This document shows, piece by piece, positions 34,839 to 44,336 of a DNA stretch of 64,000 nt. How positions within the stretch are numbered: the first letter of the stretch is position 1; every line of letters begins with the position of its first letter. The notes under the pieces were generated by a model, which was not told the origin of the DNA, made no database searches, and saw only the letters and a program-made list of their open reading frames with translations. Source of the DNA: CAZZBK01 sp964652155 (GTDB taxonomy: Bacteria > Planctomycetota > Planctomycetia > Pirellulales > PNKZ01); NCBI GenBank assembly GCA_964652155.1, contig CAZZBK010000001.1, positions 1 through 64,000 of the forward strand, read 5' to 3'. The translations under genes were made by a program, and so were the position numbers.

Positions 34839-35663
34839 ATGGAGATTTCAACGGAACCGAATCCGGATCGCTCACGAGTCGTTTGCCCTGGGGTGCGATT
34901 CTTCGTCGGACTGACGTTGGCGGTGGTGTTCCTGGGCATGCAGGTATTCGCCGAGGAGCGGCCTCAGCAGCCCAAGTATGGCACCCGCGCCATCCGGCTC
35001 TTTCATGCCCGGCAATATGTTCAGAAGCACGATGCGCCCGACTTTTGGGCGATGATTCCGTATTATGTCTCGCAATTCAACGAACGATCGTGCGGCGTGG
35101 CCAGCGCAACGATGGTGGTCAACGCCATCCGCGCGACGCATGAATTAACCACGCAAGACGAATTGATCACGCAGGAATCACTGCTCGAAGCCGTTGGCAG
35201 CCCGATCTGGAAAAAGTCGGTGGGGCCCATCGGCGGCGGCACGAGCATTGAGGAATTGGGCCGCTACCTGCGCAAAGCAGTCGAGTTCTACGATCTCGGC
35301 GACTTCACGATCGAGGCCGTCCGACTCAAGCCCAACGCGACCAACCACAAGGAACATGTCCGCCGGGTGTTGGAACTCAACGAACAGTCGGCCGATGACT
35401 TTCTGATCGTGTTTTTCTGGCAGTCGGAATTCACGGACGATCCCGAGGGGCAAACCGGTCACGTCGCGCCGGTGGCGGCTTTTGACGCGGAGAATGATCG
35501 CGTGCTGATCTTCGATCCCGATCGACGCTGGTACGAGCCCTATTGGGTGAGCGTCGACACGCTGGTGGCTGGCATGTCCAAGTTGGACAAAGGGACCGGT
35601 CGTCCACGAGGTTACGTTTGGGTGCGGCACAACCGAGCCGCCGAGACCGCCCGGGCGGACTAG
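34839..35663 (+). CDS. phytochelatin synthase-like cysteine peptidase, exported
   Basis: A 274-residue protein with an N-terminal signal anchor (VRFFVGLTLAVVFLGMQVFA) and a papain-like fold of the phytochelatin synthase family. The catalytic Cys is about residue 85 (FNERSCGVASATMVVNAI), the His about 208 (TGHVAPVAAFDAENDRVLI) and the Asp about 226 (IFDPDRRWYEPYWVSVDTL). The His-Asp spacing of 18 equals that of plant and cyanobacterial enzymes. The plant C-terminal regulatory domain is absent. Prokaryotic homologues mainly hydrolyse glutathione to gamma-Glu-Cys. The substrate here is unproved. It diverges from mnmG. Confidence 0.8.
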   Translation: MEISTEPNPDRSRVVCPGVRFFVGLTLAVVFLGMQVFAEERPQQPKYGTRAIRLFHARQYVQKHDAPDFWAMIPYYVSQFNERSCGVASATMVVNAIRATHELTTQDELITQESLLEAVGSPIWKKSVGPIGGGTSIEELGRYLRKAVEFYDLGDFTIEAVRLKPNATNHKEHVRRVLELNEQSADDFLIVFFWQSEFTDDPEGQTGHVAPVAAFDAENDRVLIFDPDRRWYEPYWVSVDTLVAGMSKLDKGTGRPRGYVWVRHNRAAETARAD

Positions 35664-36154
35664 CCCCCTGGACAGGCCGCTCGCCATCTCCCGCCACGTC
35701 GGGTTGTCCGGACAAAAAACGGTCTACCCCAGAAGGATTTGCGGTATCTGGGCAGCTTTTTCTTGGCGAGGTTTTTCGAGCCTGACTATACTCGAAAGAA
35801 TTGTTGGGCCATCGTTCGGGATCGATCGCCACCCCAGCGATTGCCCTGCCCGGCAGCGGTCTCTCTGCCCCACATGCGGCTCGCAGCCCAGGCTGCGGAC
35901 TGGGGCGAGCTGGCAAACAGGGTTGGGAGCGCAAGGTTTTCCGCCGATAGAGTTTCGTCCAGCAGGAGGAGCCGAGGATGGGCACGGATGGCACCGGCCT
36001 CCCCTGATCCTTCGTGGGTTTGAAACGTATGCCTGACAACAGGGGCTCCGATCGGTCGCTAAGCCAGGAGTCGGCCCGTCAGGACGATCGAGCGGTGCAG
36101 GCGGGATGAGCGTTGGTCACACAGAGACTTTTATTTCGCGTTGGAACTATCGCT
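35664..36154. other. long leader region before the giant surface protein
   Basis: About 490 bp without a supported gene. It contains the candidate promoter at 35763-35792, so the surface-protein transcript may have an untranslated leader of some 350 bases. An AGGAGGAG sequence at 35968-35975 precedes an ATG that opens only a ten-codon frame. Confidence 0.45.
35763..35792 (+). promoter_or_regulatory. candidate sigma-70-type promoter
   Basis: TTGGCG and TATACT are separated by 18 bases, a fair match to the -35/-10 consensus. The next rightward gene is the Calx-beta protein, about 360 bases downstream. Confidence 0.35.
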
Positions 36155-39100
36155 ATGCTTGGATTTCGCTGGCTCGGACGACTCCACGAATGCTTCCGAT
36201 TTTCACAACGCAAGCTCCGTAAATCGTCCCGTCGTGGCGCTCCGTGGCGACTGCGGCTCGAACCGCTCGAACGTCGCACCTTGCTCGCCGTCGACTTGTC
36301 GATCGATCTCGGCAGCATCGCCGAAGCGGCGGGCCTAGCGAACGTGACGGCGCAGCTCGATACGGTCCAGGCCTCCGATGTCACCGTCTCGTTGTCCTTC
36401 GGCGGCACGGCTTCCGAAGGGGTCGATTACACGGCCAGCTCGCAGTCCATTGTCATTCTCGCCGGCCAAACCTCGGCCTTCATGCAACTCACCGCCAGCG
36501 CAGACTTGTTGGATGAGAATGATGAGTCGATCGAGATTACGATCAGCAACATCGCGGGGGACGTCGCCGGCACATCAACGCAGGCCTCAACGCTTATTCT
36601 GGACGACGACCTACCGCCAACGGTCACCGTGCAACTCAGCTTAGGCACCCTTGCCGAGAGCACGGGCAGCGCCATGCTCGTCGCCACGCTCGACAACATC
36701 TCGGGCTTGGACGTCACGGTGCCGTTCGCATTCAGCGGCTCCGCCACGCTCCTCGACGATTACATCATCAGCGATACGCAAATCGTCATTCCAGCCGGCA
36801 GTACATCGGCCAGCCTCACCATCACTTCAGTCGACGACGCGCTGTTCGAGGGTGACGAGACCGTCCAGGCCAGCGTGCAGAGCGTGACAAACGCGAGTAC
36901 CAGCGGGACGACCACCTTTAACGCCACGATTGTCGACGACGACGCGACTCCCGACCTATCGCTGACGCTCGCCGCGTCGAACATCGCTGAAACCAGCTCA
37001 ACCAGCCTGGTCGCCTCGATTCCGAGCGTCTCGGGCCTCCCCGTCACCTTGACGGTTTCCTTGAGTGGCACGGCGACCAACGGACTCGACTATTCGGCGA
37101 GTACCGTCTCGCTGACGATCCCGGCGGGACAGACCAGCGCCAGTCTCAACCTGACGTCGATCGATGACACGCTGCATGAAGGAAACGAAACCGTCGCGAT
37201 TAACATCGCCAGCGTGAGCGGGGCCAGCACCTCAAGCACCGTGCTGCCGACACTCGCCATTCTGGACGACGACACGGCCCCCACGGTGACATTTCAGTTG
37301 GACGTGAGCACATTGGCCGAAGCGGGGGGCACCGCGACGCTTATCGCCTCGCTCGACAATGTCTCGGGCCTCGACGTCACCGTCCCGTTCACGTTTAGCG
37401 GCGCGGCTACGCTCGGCACCGACTACACGCGCAGTGCCTCGCAAATTGTCGTTCCAGCCGGTAGTACCTCGGCCAGTCTCACTCTCACGGCGATCGACGA
37501 CACGCTGTTTGAAGACGACGAAACGGTCGTTGCCAGCGTGCAGAGTGTGACGAACGCTTTCACCACCGGCACAACGTCGTTCTCGGCCTCGATTCAGAAC
37601 GACGATCCTCAGCCAGAACTCTCGCTGACCCTGGGAACCACGAGCGTCGCCGAGGCCGGTGGCTCGACCGAACTCATCGCTTCTATCTCCAACGTGTCGG
37701 GCGTCCCGGTCGTGGTGACGATTTCACTGGGCGGTGCCGCCTCCGAGAATGTCGATTACTCCACCAGTTCGCTGCTGCTGACCATTCCCGTCGGGCAGAC
37801 AAGCGCGAGTCTGACATTCACCGCGATCGACGACACGCTCAACGAAGGTGATGAGCTGGTTTCGATTGGGCTGGCCAGCGTCACGGGAGCCGACACAACC
37901 AACACGGTTGTGCCGCAATGGACCATTGCTGATGACGACCCTCTGCCGACCCTCACCGTGCAACTCACGACCTCAACGCTGACGGAAAACGGTGGTAGCT
38001 CAACGCTCATCGCGACACTCGACGCCCCCTCGGGACGGGATGTCACGGTTCCGTTTGCGTTCACGGGCACGGCCACGTCCGGGATCGACTACACGCTCAG
38101 CGCCACCCAACTGGTCATTCCGGCGGGCAGCACCAGCGCCACGCTCACCCTCACGGCGCTCGACGATGCGCTGTTCGAGGGGGATGAGACCGTGATCGCC
38201 GAAGTACAGGCGGTCATCAACGCGAACACCAGTGGCCCAATGTCGTTTACAGCCACGGTTCAGGACGACGACCCGCCACCGCAGCTCACGGTGAGCCTGC
38301 AAGATCCGGCCATCTCCGAGGCCGCCGGCTCGACCAACCTGATCGCCTCGATTCCCAGCGCCGCGGTCGTACCGGTCACGCTGACGTTCTCGCTCGCCGG
38401 AACCGCAACCGACGGGGTCGACTACTCGGCCAATACGCTGTCGATCACCATTCCCATCGGCCAAACGAGTGCCAACCTCACGCTCACCGCCAATGGCGAC
38501 TCGATCTTCGAAGGGGACGAGACCGTGACGTTCGGCATTGCCAGCGTAAGCGGCGCGAGCACCACCAGCACGACCTTGCCGACATTGACCATCTCGGACG
38601 ACGATGCGCCGCCGACCGTCACGCTTTCGGTTGCCCCCTCCAGCCTCAACGAAAGCAATGGCTCGACCCTCTTGACCGCCACGCTCTCGGCCACCACCTC
38701 GTTCGATGTGACGGTCAATCTGGGGTTGGGCGGCTCGGCCACCGATGCCGTCGATTACACGCACTCGGGCAGTCAGATCGTCATTCCCGCTGGCAGCTTG
38801 ACCGGTTCGCTGACGATCTCCAGCACCGACGACGCGCTCGTCGAGGGAACAGAGACGATTGTCGTCGACATTGTCAGCGTCAACAATGCAACGGAGTCGT
38901 CCGCGCAACAGGCCACGGCCTCGATCTTCGACGACGAATCGCCGAACGTCTCGATCCAAGCCGTCGACAACGCGATCAGCGAGAACACGGGTTCCACGTC
39001 GATTGTCGCCACGCTCTCGGCCAGTTCAAGCAACGACATTGTCGTGAGCCTGTCGATGACCGGCAGCGCCACCTTGAACACCGACTACACATCGAGCAAT

Positions 39101-41677
39101 TCGCAGATCACGATTCCGGCCGGCAGCCTGAGTGGCAGCATCCTGCTGACCGCCACGGCGGATAATATCGCCGAACCGATCGAGAACATTATTGTCAGCA
39201 TCACCTCGGCGCCGTTTGCCAGTATCGTCAGCAATTCCAGCAGCGCCACGGTCGCCATTTCTGAAATGTCGCCCATCCTGACGGTCGGCCTGACATCGTC
39301 ACAGACGCTCATTTCGGAAAACGGCGGCTCATTGACACTGACCGCGTTCTCGACCGATGGCCGCACGTCGAGCCAAGACCTGACCGTGGCCTTCGACTTT
39401 GCGTCGGGCACAACGCCAGCGGTGCGTGGAACCGATTACAACGTTCCCACGTTGGTCGTCATTCCCGCCGGCCAGACCTCGGCGAGCGTAACGCTCTCGA
39501 CGATCAATAACAACATCAGCGACGGGTCGCGCATCGCGCGCGTGGGCATCCTCACGGTCGCCGGCCTGGGAGCGGAAAGCGGCATTCAGCAAATTGCCGC
39601 GACGATCGCCGACGACGAGAGCTTGCCGCTGGCAAGTCTGACGGTCAATCCGTCGAACGGCCAGATGAACGAATCCGGCGGCCAGGTCTCGGTCGTCGCC
39701 TCACTCTCGCACTCGTCGACGCAAAATATCACCGTGACGCTCGACTTCCCCAGCGTCGGTTCAACCCTCGCCACGCTGGGCTCCGACTACTCACGTTCGG
39801 CGACTTCGATCACGATTCCCGCGGGCTCGTTGAGCGGCGCGATCTCCCTCTCGGCGATCAATGACGCGCTCAATGAACCCCTGGAAACGATCACGGTCGA
39901 CATCGCCTCGGTCACCAATGCAACCGAAAACGGCACGCAGCGCGTCACGGCCTCGATCCTCGACGACGATCCGCTCCCGACGGTCGATCTGACGTTCAAC
40001 TCGACCAGTTCGATCAGCGAAGCGAGTGCCAGCAAGGTCGTGACCGCGTTTTTGAACACCCCCTCGGGACGCGACGTCACGGTCACGTTGAATTATGGCG
40101 GCACGGCCTCGCTGGGCGTCGACTACAGTGCCACGTCGGCGCTCACGATCGTGGCCGGCCAGACCAGCGCCTCGTTGACCCTGCAATCCATCAACGACGC
40201 GCTCGTCGAAGGGGACGAGACCGTCTCCGTTAGCATCCTCAGCACTGGTTCGTTGGCCACCATCGCCACGACCTCCGGATCGCCCACCGTGCGCACCTTT
40301 ACGATCGTCGACGATGAATCGACCGCCCCCACGAATATCCAGATCAGTGGCTCCGGTGTGTCGGGCAACTTTACCTCGAACGGCACGCTGACCGTCTCGG
40401 CTTCGGGGCCGGCGGGGCAGGTGATTCAGATCCTCGCCAACGGTGTCGTCGTCGGCACCATGACCGACAGCGGCTCGCCCGGCAACTACAGCGGTACTGT
40501 GCCCTCGGGCAATTTACGGGTTGGCGACAATGCGATCGCCACGATGGTGCAAGGGAACGGCGCTACGTCTTCGGCCACAACGATCACGTATGCGCCAAGC
40601 TACGACGAGGCCTATACGGTCCCCGGCGATATTGGCTCGACGAATTCATTCACGATTTCGCTCCCCGCCACGTTGGCTGGCTACCGTAACGAGGTTGGCT
40701 ATTTCGTGGCCGACGATGCGACCGGGCGCATCAACGGCCTTGCCCCAGGCGACGCTGGCTATGCTCAAGCCGCACTCAGCAGCGCCACGCGCCACACGCT
40801 GTTTGCTCCCGGCTCGACCGCCGGTTCGTCGGTCACCGTGACCCTGACCGGCGGACAGACGCTCGGCTTCTACTTGATCCAAAACTCGTCGGCCGCGAAC
40901 TTCTTGCAATACAATCCGACCAATCAACTCCCGTCGTTCGCTGGTCCGCCGCGGCCCTTGGCCTTCTTCAGCTTTGATGACGCCAATCCGGACGGGCTCC
41001 GCCACGTGCAAACCGTCGCCGATCGAGCGTCGGGCGTCAGTCAATACAGTTGGGAAGACATGACCGGCGGAGGCGACCGTGACTATAACGACATGGTCGT
41101 CTTCGTGCGGCTCAGCGGCAGCTCCACGAGCGTCGGCGCGATACGCCCCCCCGCCGCGACAGGGCAAACCGTTGCCACAACCTTTACGCTCCAGCCAGGA
41201 ACCAGCGGCACGACCGCCAATCTCCTGGGCGAGTTCGGTTTCTATTCCGTCGATGACAACAACGGCACGATCAACGGCCTCAACCCGGGCGACGCCGGAT
41301 ACGCGGCCGCCGCGCTCAATCGTCGCACAACCGTCTTCAATTCTGGCGCGGCCACGGGCTCCTCGACGCAGCTCAGCTTGCCCGGCAACCAACTGGTCGG
41401 TTTCTACACGATCACCAGCGGCTCGGCCGCGTCGCTGCTCTCGTCAAATGCGGCCAATGACCCGAGCGCCGTCGCCGTCGCTCTATTCAGCTTCGACTCG
41501 GCAAATGCCGGCAGCTTAAATCACTTCCGCTGGTTCGGTCCCGAAAGCGCCTTCCAGGGTGCCACCGGTCAAGGTACCGCCAGCGATCGTCAGCGGTTGC
41601 ACGTCATGAACCAAGTGTTCGGGTCGGATAGCGACTTTGATAACTTCCAAGTCGATATCCAATACGCCACCAGCTAA
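36155..41677 (+). CDS. giant extracellular Calx-beta repeat protein with DUF4114 domains
   Basis: About 1840 residues. The N-terminus carries the planctomycete extracellular signal (RLRLEPLERRTLLAVD) after a basic segment. Twelve Calx-beta domains follow (residues about 55-1395), each marked by a GTATxGxDY-like strand, IPAGxTSASLTL and DDxLFEGDETV, which are acidic calcium-binding loops. Then come an Ig-like domain (NIQISGSGVSGNFTSNGTL) and two DUF4114-type domains. The first has the acidic SWEDMTGGGDRDYNDMVVFV motif; the second ends in DSDFDNFQVDIQY and lacks it. It is likely a calcium-dependent adhesion or cell-surface protein. The start is uncertain: a TTG lies 42 bases upstream. Confidence 0.85.
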   Translation: MLGFRWLGRLHECFRFSQRKLRKSSRRGAPWRLRLEPLERRTLLAVDLSIDLGSIAEAAGLANVTAQLDTVQASDVTVSLSFGGTASEGVDYTASSQSIVILAGQTSAFMQLTASADLLDENDESIEITISNIAGDVAGTSTQASTLILDDDLPPTVTVQLSLGTLAESTGSAMLVATLDNISGLDVTVPFAFSGSATLLDDYIISDTQIVIPAGSTSASLTITSVDDALFEGDETVQASVQSVTNASTSGTTTFNATIVDDDATPDLSLTLAASNIAETSSTSLVASIPSVSGLPVTLTVSLSGTATNGLDYSASTVSLTIPAGQTSASLNLTSIDDTLHEGNETVAINIASVSGASTSSTVLPTLAILDDDTAPTVTFQLDVSTLAEAGGTATLIASLDNVSGLDVTVPFTFSGAATLGTDYTRSASQIVVPAGSTSASLTLTAIDDTLFEDDETVVASVQSVTNAFTTGTTSFSASIQNDDPQPELSLTLGTTSVAEAGGSTELIASISNVSGVPVVVTISLGGAASENVDYSTSSLLLTIPVGQTSASLTFTAIDDTLNEGDELVSIGLASVTGADTTNTVVPQWTIADDDPLPTLTVQLTTSTLTENGGSSTLIATLDAPSGRDVTVPFAFTGTATSGIDYTLSATQLVIPAGSTSATLTLTALDDALFEGDETVIAEVQAVINANTSGPMSFTATVQDDDPPPQLTVSLQDPAISEAAGSTNLIASIPSAAVVPVTLTFSLAGTATDGVDYSANTLSITIPIGQTSANLTLTANGDSIFEGDETVTFGIASVSGASTTSTTLPTLTISDDDAPPTVTLSVAPSSLNESNGSTLLTATLSATTSFDVTVNLGLGGSATDAVDYTHSGSQIVIPAGSLTGSLTISSTDDALVEGTETIVVDIVSVNNATESSAQQATASIFDDESPNVSIQAVDNAISENTGSTSIVATLSASSSNDIVVSLSMTGSATLNTDYTSSNSQITIPAGSLSGSILLTATADNIAEPIENIIVSITSAPFASIVSNSSSATVAISEMSPILTVGLTSSQTLISENGGSLTLTAFSTDGRTSSQDLTVAFDFASGTTPAVRGTDYNVPTLVVIPAGQTSASVTLSTINNNISDGSRIARVGILTVAGLGAESGIQQIAATIADDESLPLASLTVNPSNGQMNESGGQVSVVASLSHSSTQNITVTLDFPSVGSTLATLGSDYSRSATSITIPAGSLSGAISLSAINDALNEPLETITVDIASVTNATENGTQRVTASILDDDPLPTVDLTFNSTSSISEASASKVVTAFLNTPSGRDVTVTLNYGGTASLGVDYSATSALTIVAGQTSASLTLQSINDALVEGDETVSVSILSTGSLATIATTSGSPTVRTFTIVDDESTAPTNIQISGSGVSGNFTSNGTLTVSASGPAGQVIQILANGVVVGTMTDSGSPGNYSGTVPSGNLRVGDNAIATMVQGNGATSSATTITYAPSYDEAYTVPGDIGSTNSFTISLPATLAGYRNEVGYFVADDATGRINGLAPGDAGYAQAALSSATRHTLFAPGSTAGSSVTVTLTGGQTLGFYLIQNSSAANFLQYNPTNQLPSFAGPPRPLAFFSFDDANPDGLRHVQTVADRASGVSQYSWEDMTGGGDRDYNDMVVFVRLSGSSTSVGAIRPPAATGQTVATTFTLQPGTSGTTANLLGEFGFYSVDDNNGTINGLNPGDAGYAAAALNRRTTVFNSGAATGSSTQLSLPGNQLVGFYTITSGSAASLLSSNAANDPSAVAVALFSFDSANAGSLNHFRWFGPESAFQGATGQGTASDRQRLHVMNQVFGSDSDFDNFQVDIQYATS

Positions 41678-41775
41678 TACGACTTGAGCCGGCGAGAATT
41701 GCAAAGAGCGTGTCCGCACCCGACAATGGCGTGGCTGGTCGAATGACTTGTTCTACTCCGCTTGTGCGTGCTGTA

Positions 41776-42960
41776 ATGAAAACGCTCTGCTTAATCGTGA
41801 CATTCCTGATCATCACACAGGCGGCTGACCATGTCAGGGCCGCTGAGCCTGCGAGCGATCCCCTCTCGCCGTGGAAATCGAACGTCACGATCAAGCCGCT
41901 CGACGAGCAGCCGACGCGGCACTCGATCCACTCGTATTACGTGACCAACCCCGAGAGCCCCGACGGCCGCTGGGTGTTGTTCTTCACCTCGACCACGCCT
42001 CAAGCACACGACGGCGACGTGCGGATTCGCGAGCGGAGCACACAGCGCGAGGTTGTGTTGGCCAAGGGGGTTTCGACCGAAGACGCACACCGTGCCGCTT
42101 GTCAGCAGTGGAGTTGCGGCGGACGGCAGGTCGTGTTCCACGATGTCCGCGACGGTCAATGGCTTGTCGCAGCGGTCGATGTCGCCACGCAACAAGAACG
42201 CGTGCTCATCCGAGACCGCCAAGCAGGGTTCGGCGACCCGCTCGATACGCGCGTCCCCGTCTACGGCTGCCATTGGGCACCCGCCAATCGTGACCTGCAA
42301 ATGATCGACGTCATGAGTGGCCAAGTGGAAACAGCCGTCACTGCTCAGTCCGTGATGGAACTTCCTGCCTCGGCACCGTGGATCAAAGACGTGTTCAAAG
42401 GGGAGCCAATTTCGATCTTCTTTCCGGTCGTGAGTCCCGATCATCAGCGGGTCTTTTTCAAGCTGGCATTACCGCTCGGAGGAGATTATCGCAGTAAAGG
42501 GGCCAGTACCCGGCAAGGTCTGATTGTCTTCGATTTTGTCGAAAAACAATTTCAAATGACGCGCGGCAAATGGGGACACCCGGCTTGGCACGGCGATTCA
42601 CGACAAATCATCGAGATGGGCAATCTGGTGTTCGACAGCCGCAACGGCAGCTATCGGCGGATGCCCGGGTTGCCCAATTTTCGTGGGTGTCATCCTTCGT
42701 TCAGTCCAGACGGCACGCTGTTTGTATGTGACGCCGTCTTGGACGACACGCAGACCGACACGCCCGGTGAATGGGGTATTGTCGTCGGCGACGTGCGGGG
42801 CACGAACTTCACGATCATCCACAAGTTCGACAACAACCGTGGGGCGCGCTCGTGGCGCGGCAGTCATCCACACCCCATCTTTAGCCGCGACGGCAAACGC
42901 ATTTATTACAACGTCAATCGCGGACCCTGGACTCAACTGCACGTCGCCGAGCGCTCCTGA
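41776..42960 (+). CDS. secreted TolB-like beta-propeller protein
   Basis: A 394-residue protein with a signal peptide (MKTLCLIVTFLIITQAADHV) and repeated WD40-like/PD40 blades of the TolB type: SPDGRWVLFFTST, GGRQVVFHDVRDG, SPDHQRVFFKLAL, SPDGTLFVCDAVL and SRDGKRIYYNVNRGPW. Such propellers resemble oligogalacturonate lyase and other periplasmic binding proteins. No catalytic residues can be assigned. It is the gene after the giant surface protein, with 98 bases between, and converges on the GH15-like gene. Confidence 0.75.
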   Translation: MKTLCLIVTFLIITQAADHVRAAEPASDPLSPWKSNVTIKPLDEQPTRHSIHSYYVTNPESPDGRWVLFFTSTTPQAHDGDVRIRERSTQREVVLAKGVSTEDAHRAACQQWSCGGRQVVFHDVRDGQWLVAAVDVATQQERVLIRDRQAGFGDPLDTRVPVYGCHWAPANRDLQMIDVMSGQVETAVTAQSVMELPASAPWIKDVFKGEPISIFFPVVSPDHQRVFFKLALPLGGDYRSKGASTRQGLIVFDFVEKQFQMTRGKWGHPAWHGDSRQIIEMGNLVFDSRNGSYRRMPGLPNFRGCHPSFSPDGTLFVCDAVLDDTQTDTPGEWGIVVGDVRGTNFTIIHKFDNNRGARSWRGSHPHPIFSRDGKRIYYNVNRGPWTQLHVAERS

Positions 42961-42977
42961 TCGTTCGCACGTGACGC

Positions 42978-44282
42978 TCAGCGAGACAAATTCCGCTCGA
43001 GCAAGCGAAGCGCGACGAGCAGATTGGCTTGCGTCCAGAGCAGTGGCGTCTGATCGACCGGCACGTAGCGTCCGGCTTCCAAGTAATACGACTCGGGACA
43101 GCGTAGCGCTCCAAAACGAGAGTCGTCCGCCGTGAGTTGCGCCAACGATCGATTCAGGTAGTATGTCTGCCATTCCAAAGAGCGCTCATTGCCGGTTCGT
43201 AGATACCGTTCTCCATACACGGCCGACACGATCGGATCAAAAATGCACCACTGGGCTTCTTCTCCCGCGCGCAGCAGGGCATCGCGCGCCGCGAGGTCCT
43301 CGCTGTAGTCGGCCGAGCGCTGTTGGGGTGAGAGGCGTTGCTTATAGTCAGCACACCAATACGAGTCGCCGCGGTAGCGTCGAATGCCGATCTCGCCTTG
43401 CAAGTCGCGTAAGACCACGTGCAGAATCGCCTCGGCCTGCGACTCATCGACGACCTCGAGCGGGTAAATCAAGAACAGCAACGCCGCGTCCGCCTCGCGT
43501 CGTGTTCGCGGATCATGGCCGCGCGACTCGAAGGGCAAATGATGCTCAAGCGCCGATCGGCCGGCCTGAATCAGTTCATCGAGCGTCGCCCGCGTCACGG
43601 TCTGACCATGAAATTGCCACGGCAACGATGTTTCGTGTTGCTCTGCAAAAAGCCGCAACTCGTTGAGCCCCGCGGTGGCGACGCCGATGCTCGACGCACT
43701 TTGTTTGCGAGTCTCTTCCCAGTGTCCGCTATCTTCGTCCTGATGAAAATCGATATGCCGCAAGAACAAGACGAGCGCGGCCAGCGCTTCGGCGGTTTCC
43801 GAGGTGAGCGACAAATGCCCAAGCCGCAGCAGTCGACTGACAATCCACAGCAGGTACCCGAGCGCGTCGTTCTGCGCATGGGCCCAACGCTCGTTGATCT
43901 CGACCAATTTATTCCCGTCAAAGCGAATGTGAGGCCGGTTCATGGGTTCGCGATGATCGAGATCGCCGGCGATGAGCGCCTCGACCCGGCCGAGTTGCGT
44001 GCCGAGAAAGGCGAGTAGCCCGCGCACCGTATGCACGGCGCGGTCCACGTGTCCGTCGACCAGCAAGGCGTGCGCGACATGCACATTGTCGCGGACCCAG
44101 ACGCTCGAATAGCCCGACGGATCATCGTCCGCCACGTGCGCCGCAGGATACAGACCGCTGGGCAATGCCGGGAAATGAAACGTACCGGCGTTGCGCAACA
44201 CGTTCGTCAAGGCGCGCACTTCCGTCAGCGAATAACGATGACGCAAATAATCCAGCAAGCGGACATTATGGATCAGCAGCAT
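42978..44282 (-). CDS. GH15 / phosphorylase-kinase-alpha-like protein
   Basis: A protein of about 434 residues with the alpha/alpha-barrel pattern of glycoside hydrolase family 15 and the N-terminal domain of phosphorylase kinase alpha/beta: SSVWVRDNVHVAHALLVDG, INERWAHAQNDALGYLLWI, the acidic pair region DEDSGHWEETRKQSASSIGV and the late YRGDSYWCAD and AQWCIFDPIVSAVYGERYL. Whether it is an active glucoamylase-type enzyme is not clear. The frame is open to a TTG at 44327; the ATG at 44282 was preferred. It is last in a leftward group after the sulfotransferase-like and aminotransferase genes. Confidence 0.75.
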   Translation of the reverse strand: MLLIHNVRLLDYLRHRYSLTEVRALTNVLRNAGTFHFPALPSGLYPAAHVADDDPSGYSSVWVRDNVHVAHALLVDGHVDRAVHTVRGLLAFLGTQLGRVEALIAGDLDHREPMNRPHIRFDGNKLVEINERWAHAQNDALGYLLWIVSRLLRLGHLSLTSETAEALAALVLFLRHIDFHQDEDSGHWEETRKQSASSIGVATAGLNELRLFAEQHETSLPWQFHGQTVTRATLDELIQAGRSALEHHLPFESRGHDPRTRREADAALLFLIYPLEVVDESQAEAILHVVLRDLQGEIGIRRYRGDSYWCADYKQRLSPQQRSADYSEDLAARDALLRAGEEAQWCIFDPIVSAVYGERYLRTGNERSLEWQTYYLNRSLAQLTADDSRFGALRCPESYYLEAGRYVPVDQTPLLWTQANLLVALRLLERNLSR

Positions 44283-44336
44283 GGCAACCGCAGGTGACAC
44301 ACGACTCAAGGAGTGAACGACTCGCAACGCAATACG

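Noticed and set aside
36400..40320. CRISPR-like or satellite repeats
   Set aside because: The recurrences are coding repeats of Calx-beta domains of about 110 codons with diverged sequence; there are no short exact repeats with unique spacers.
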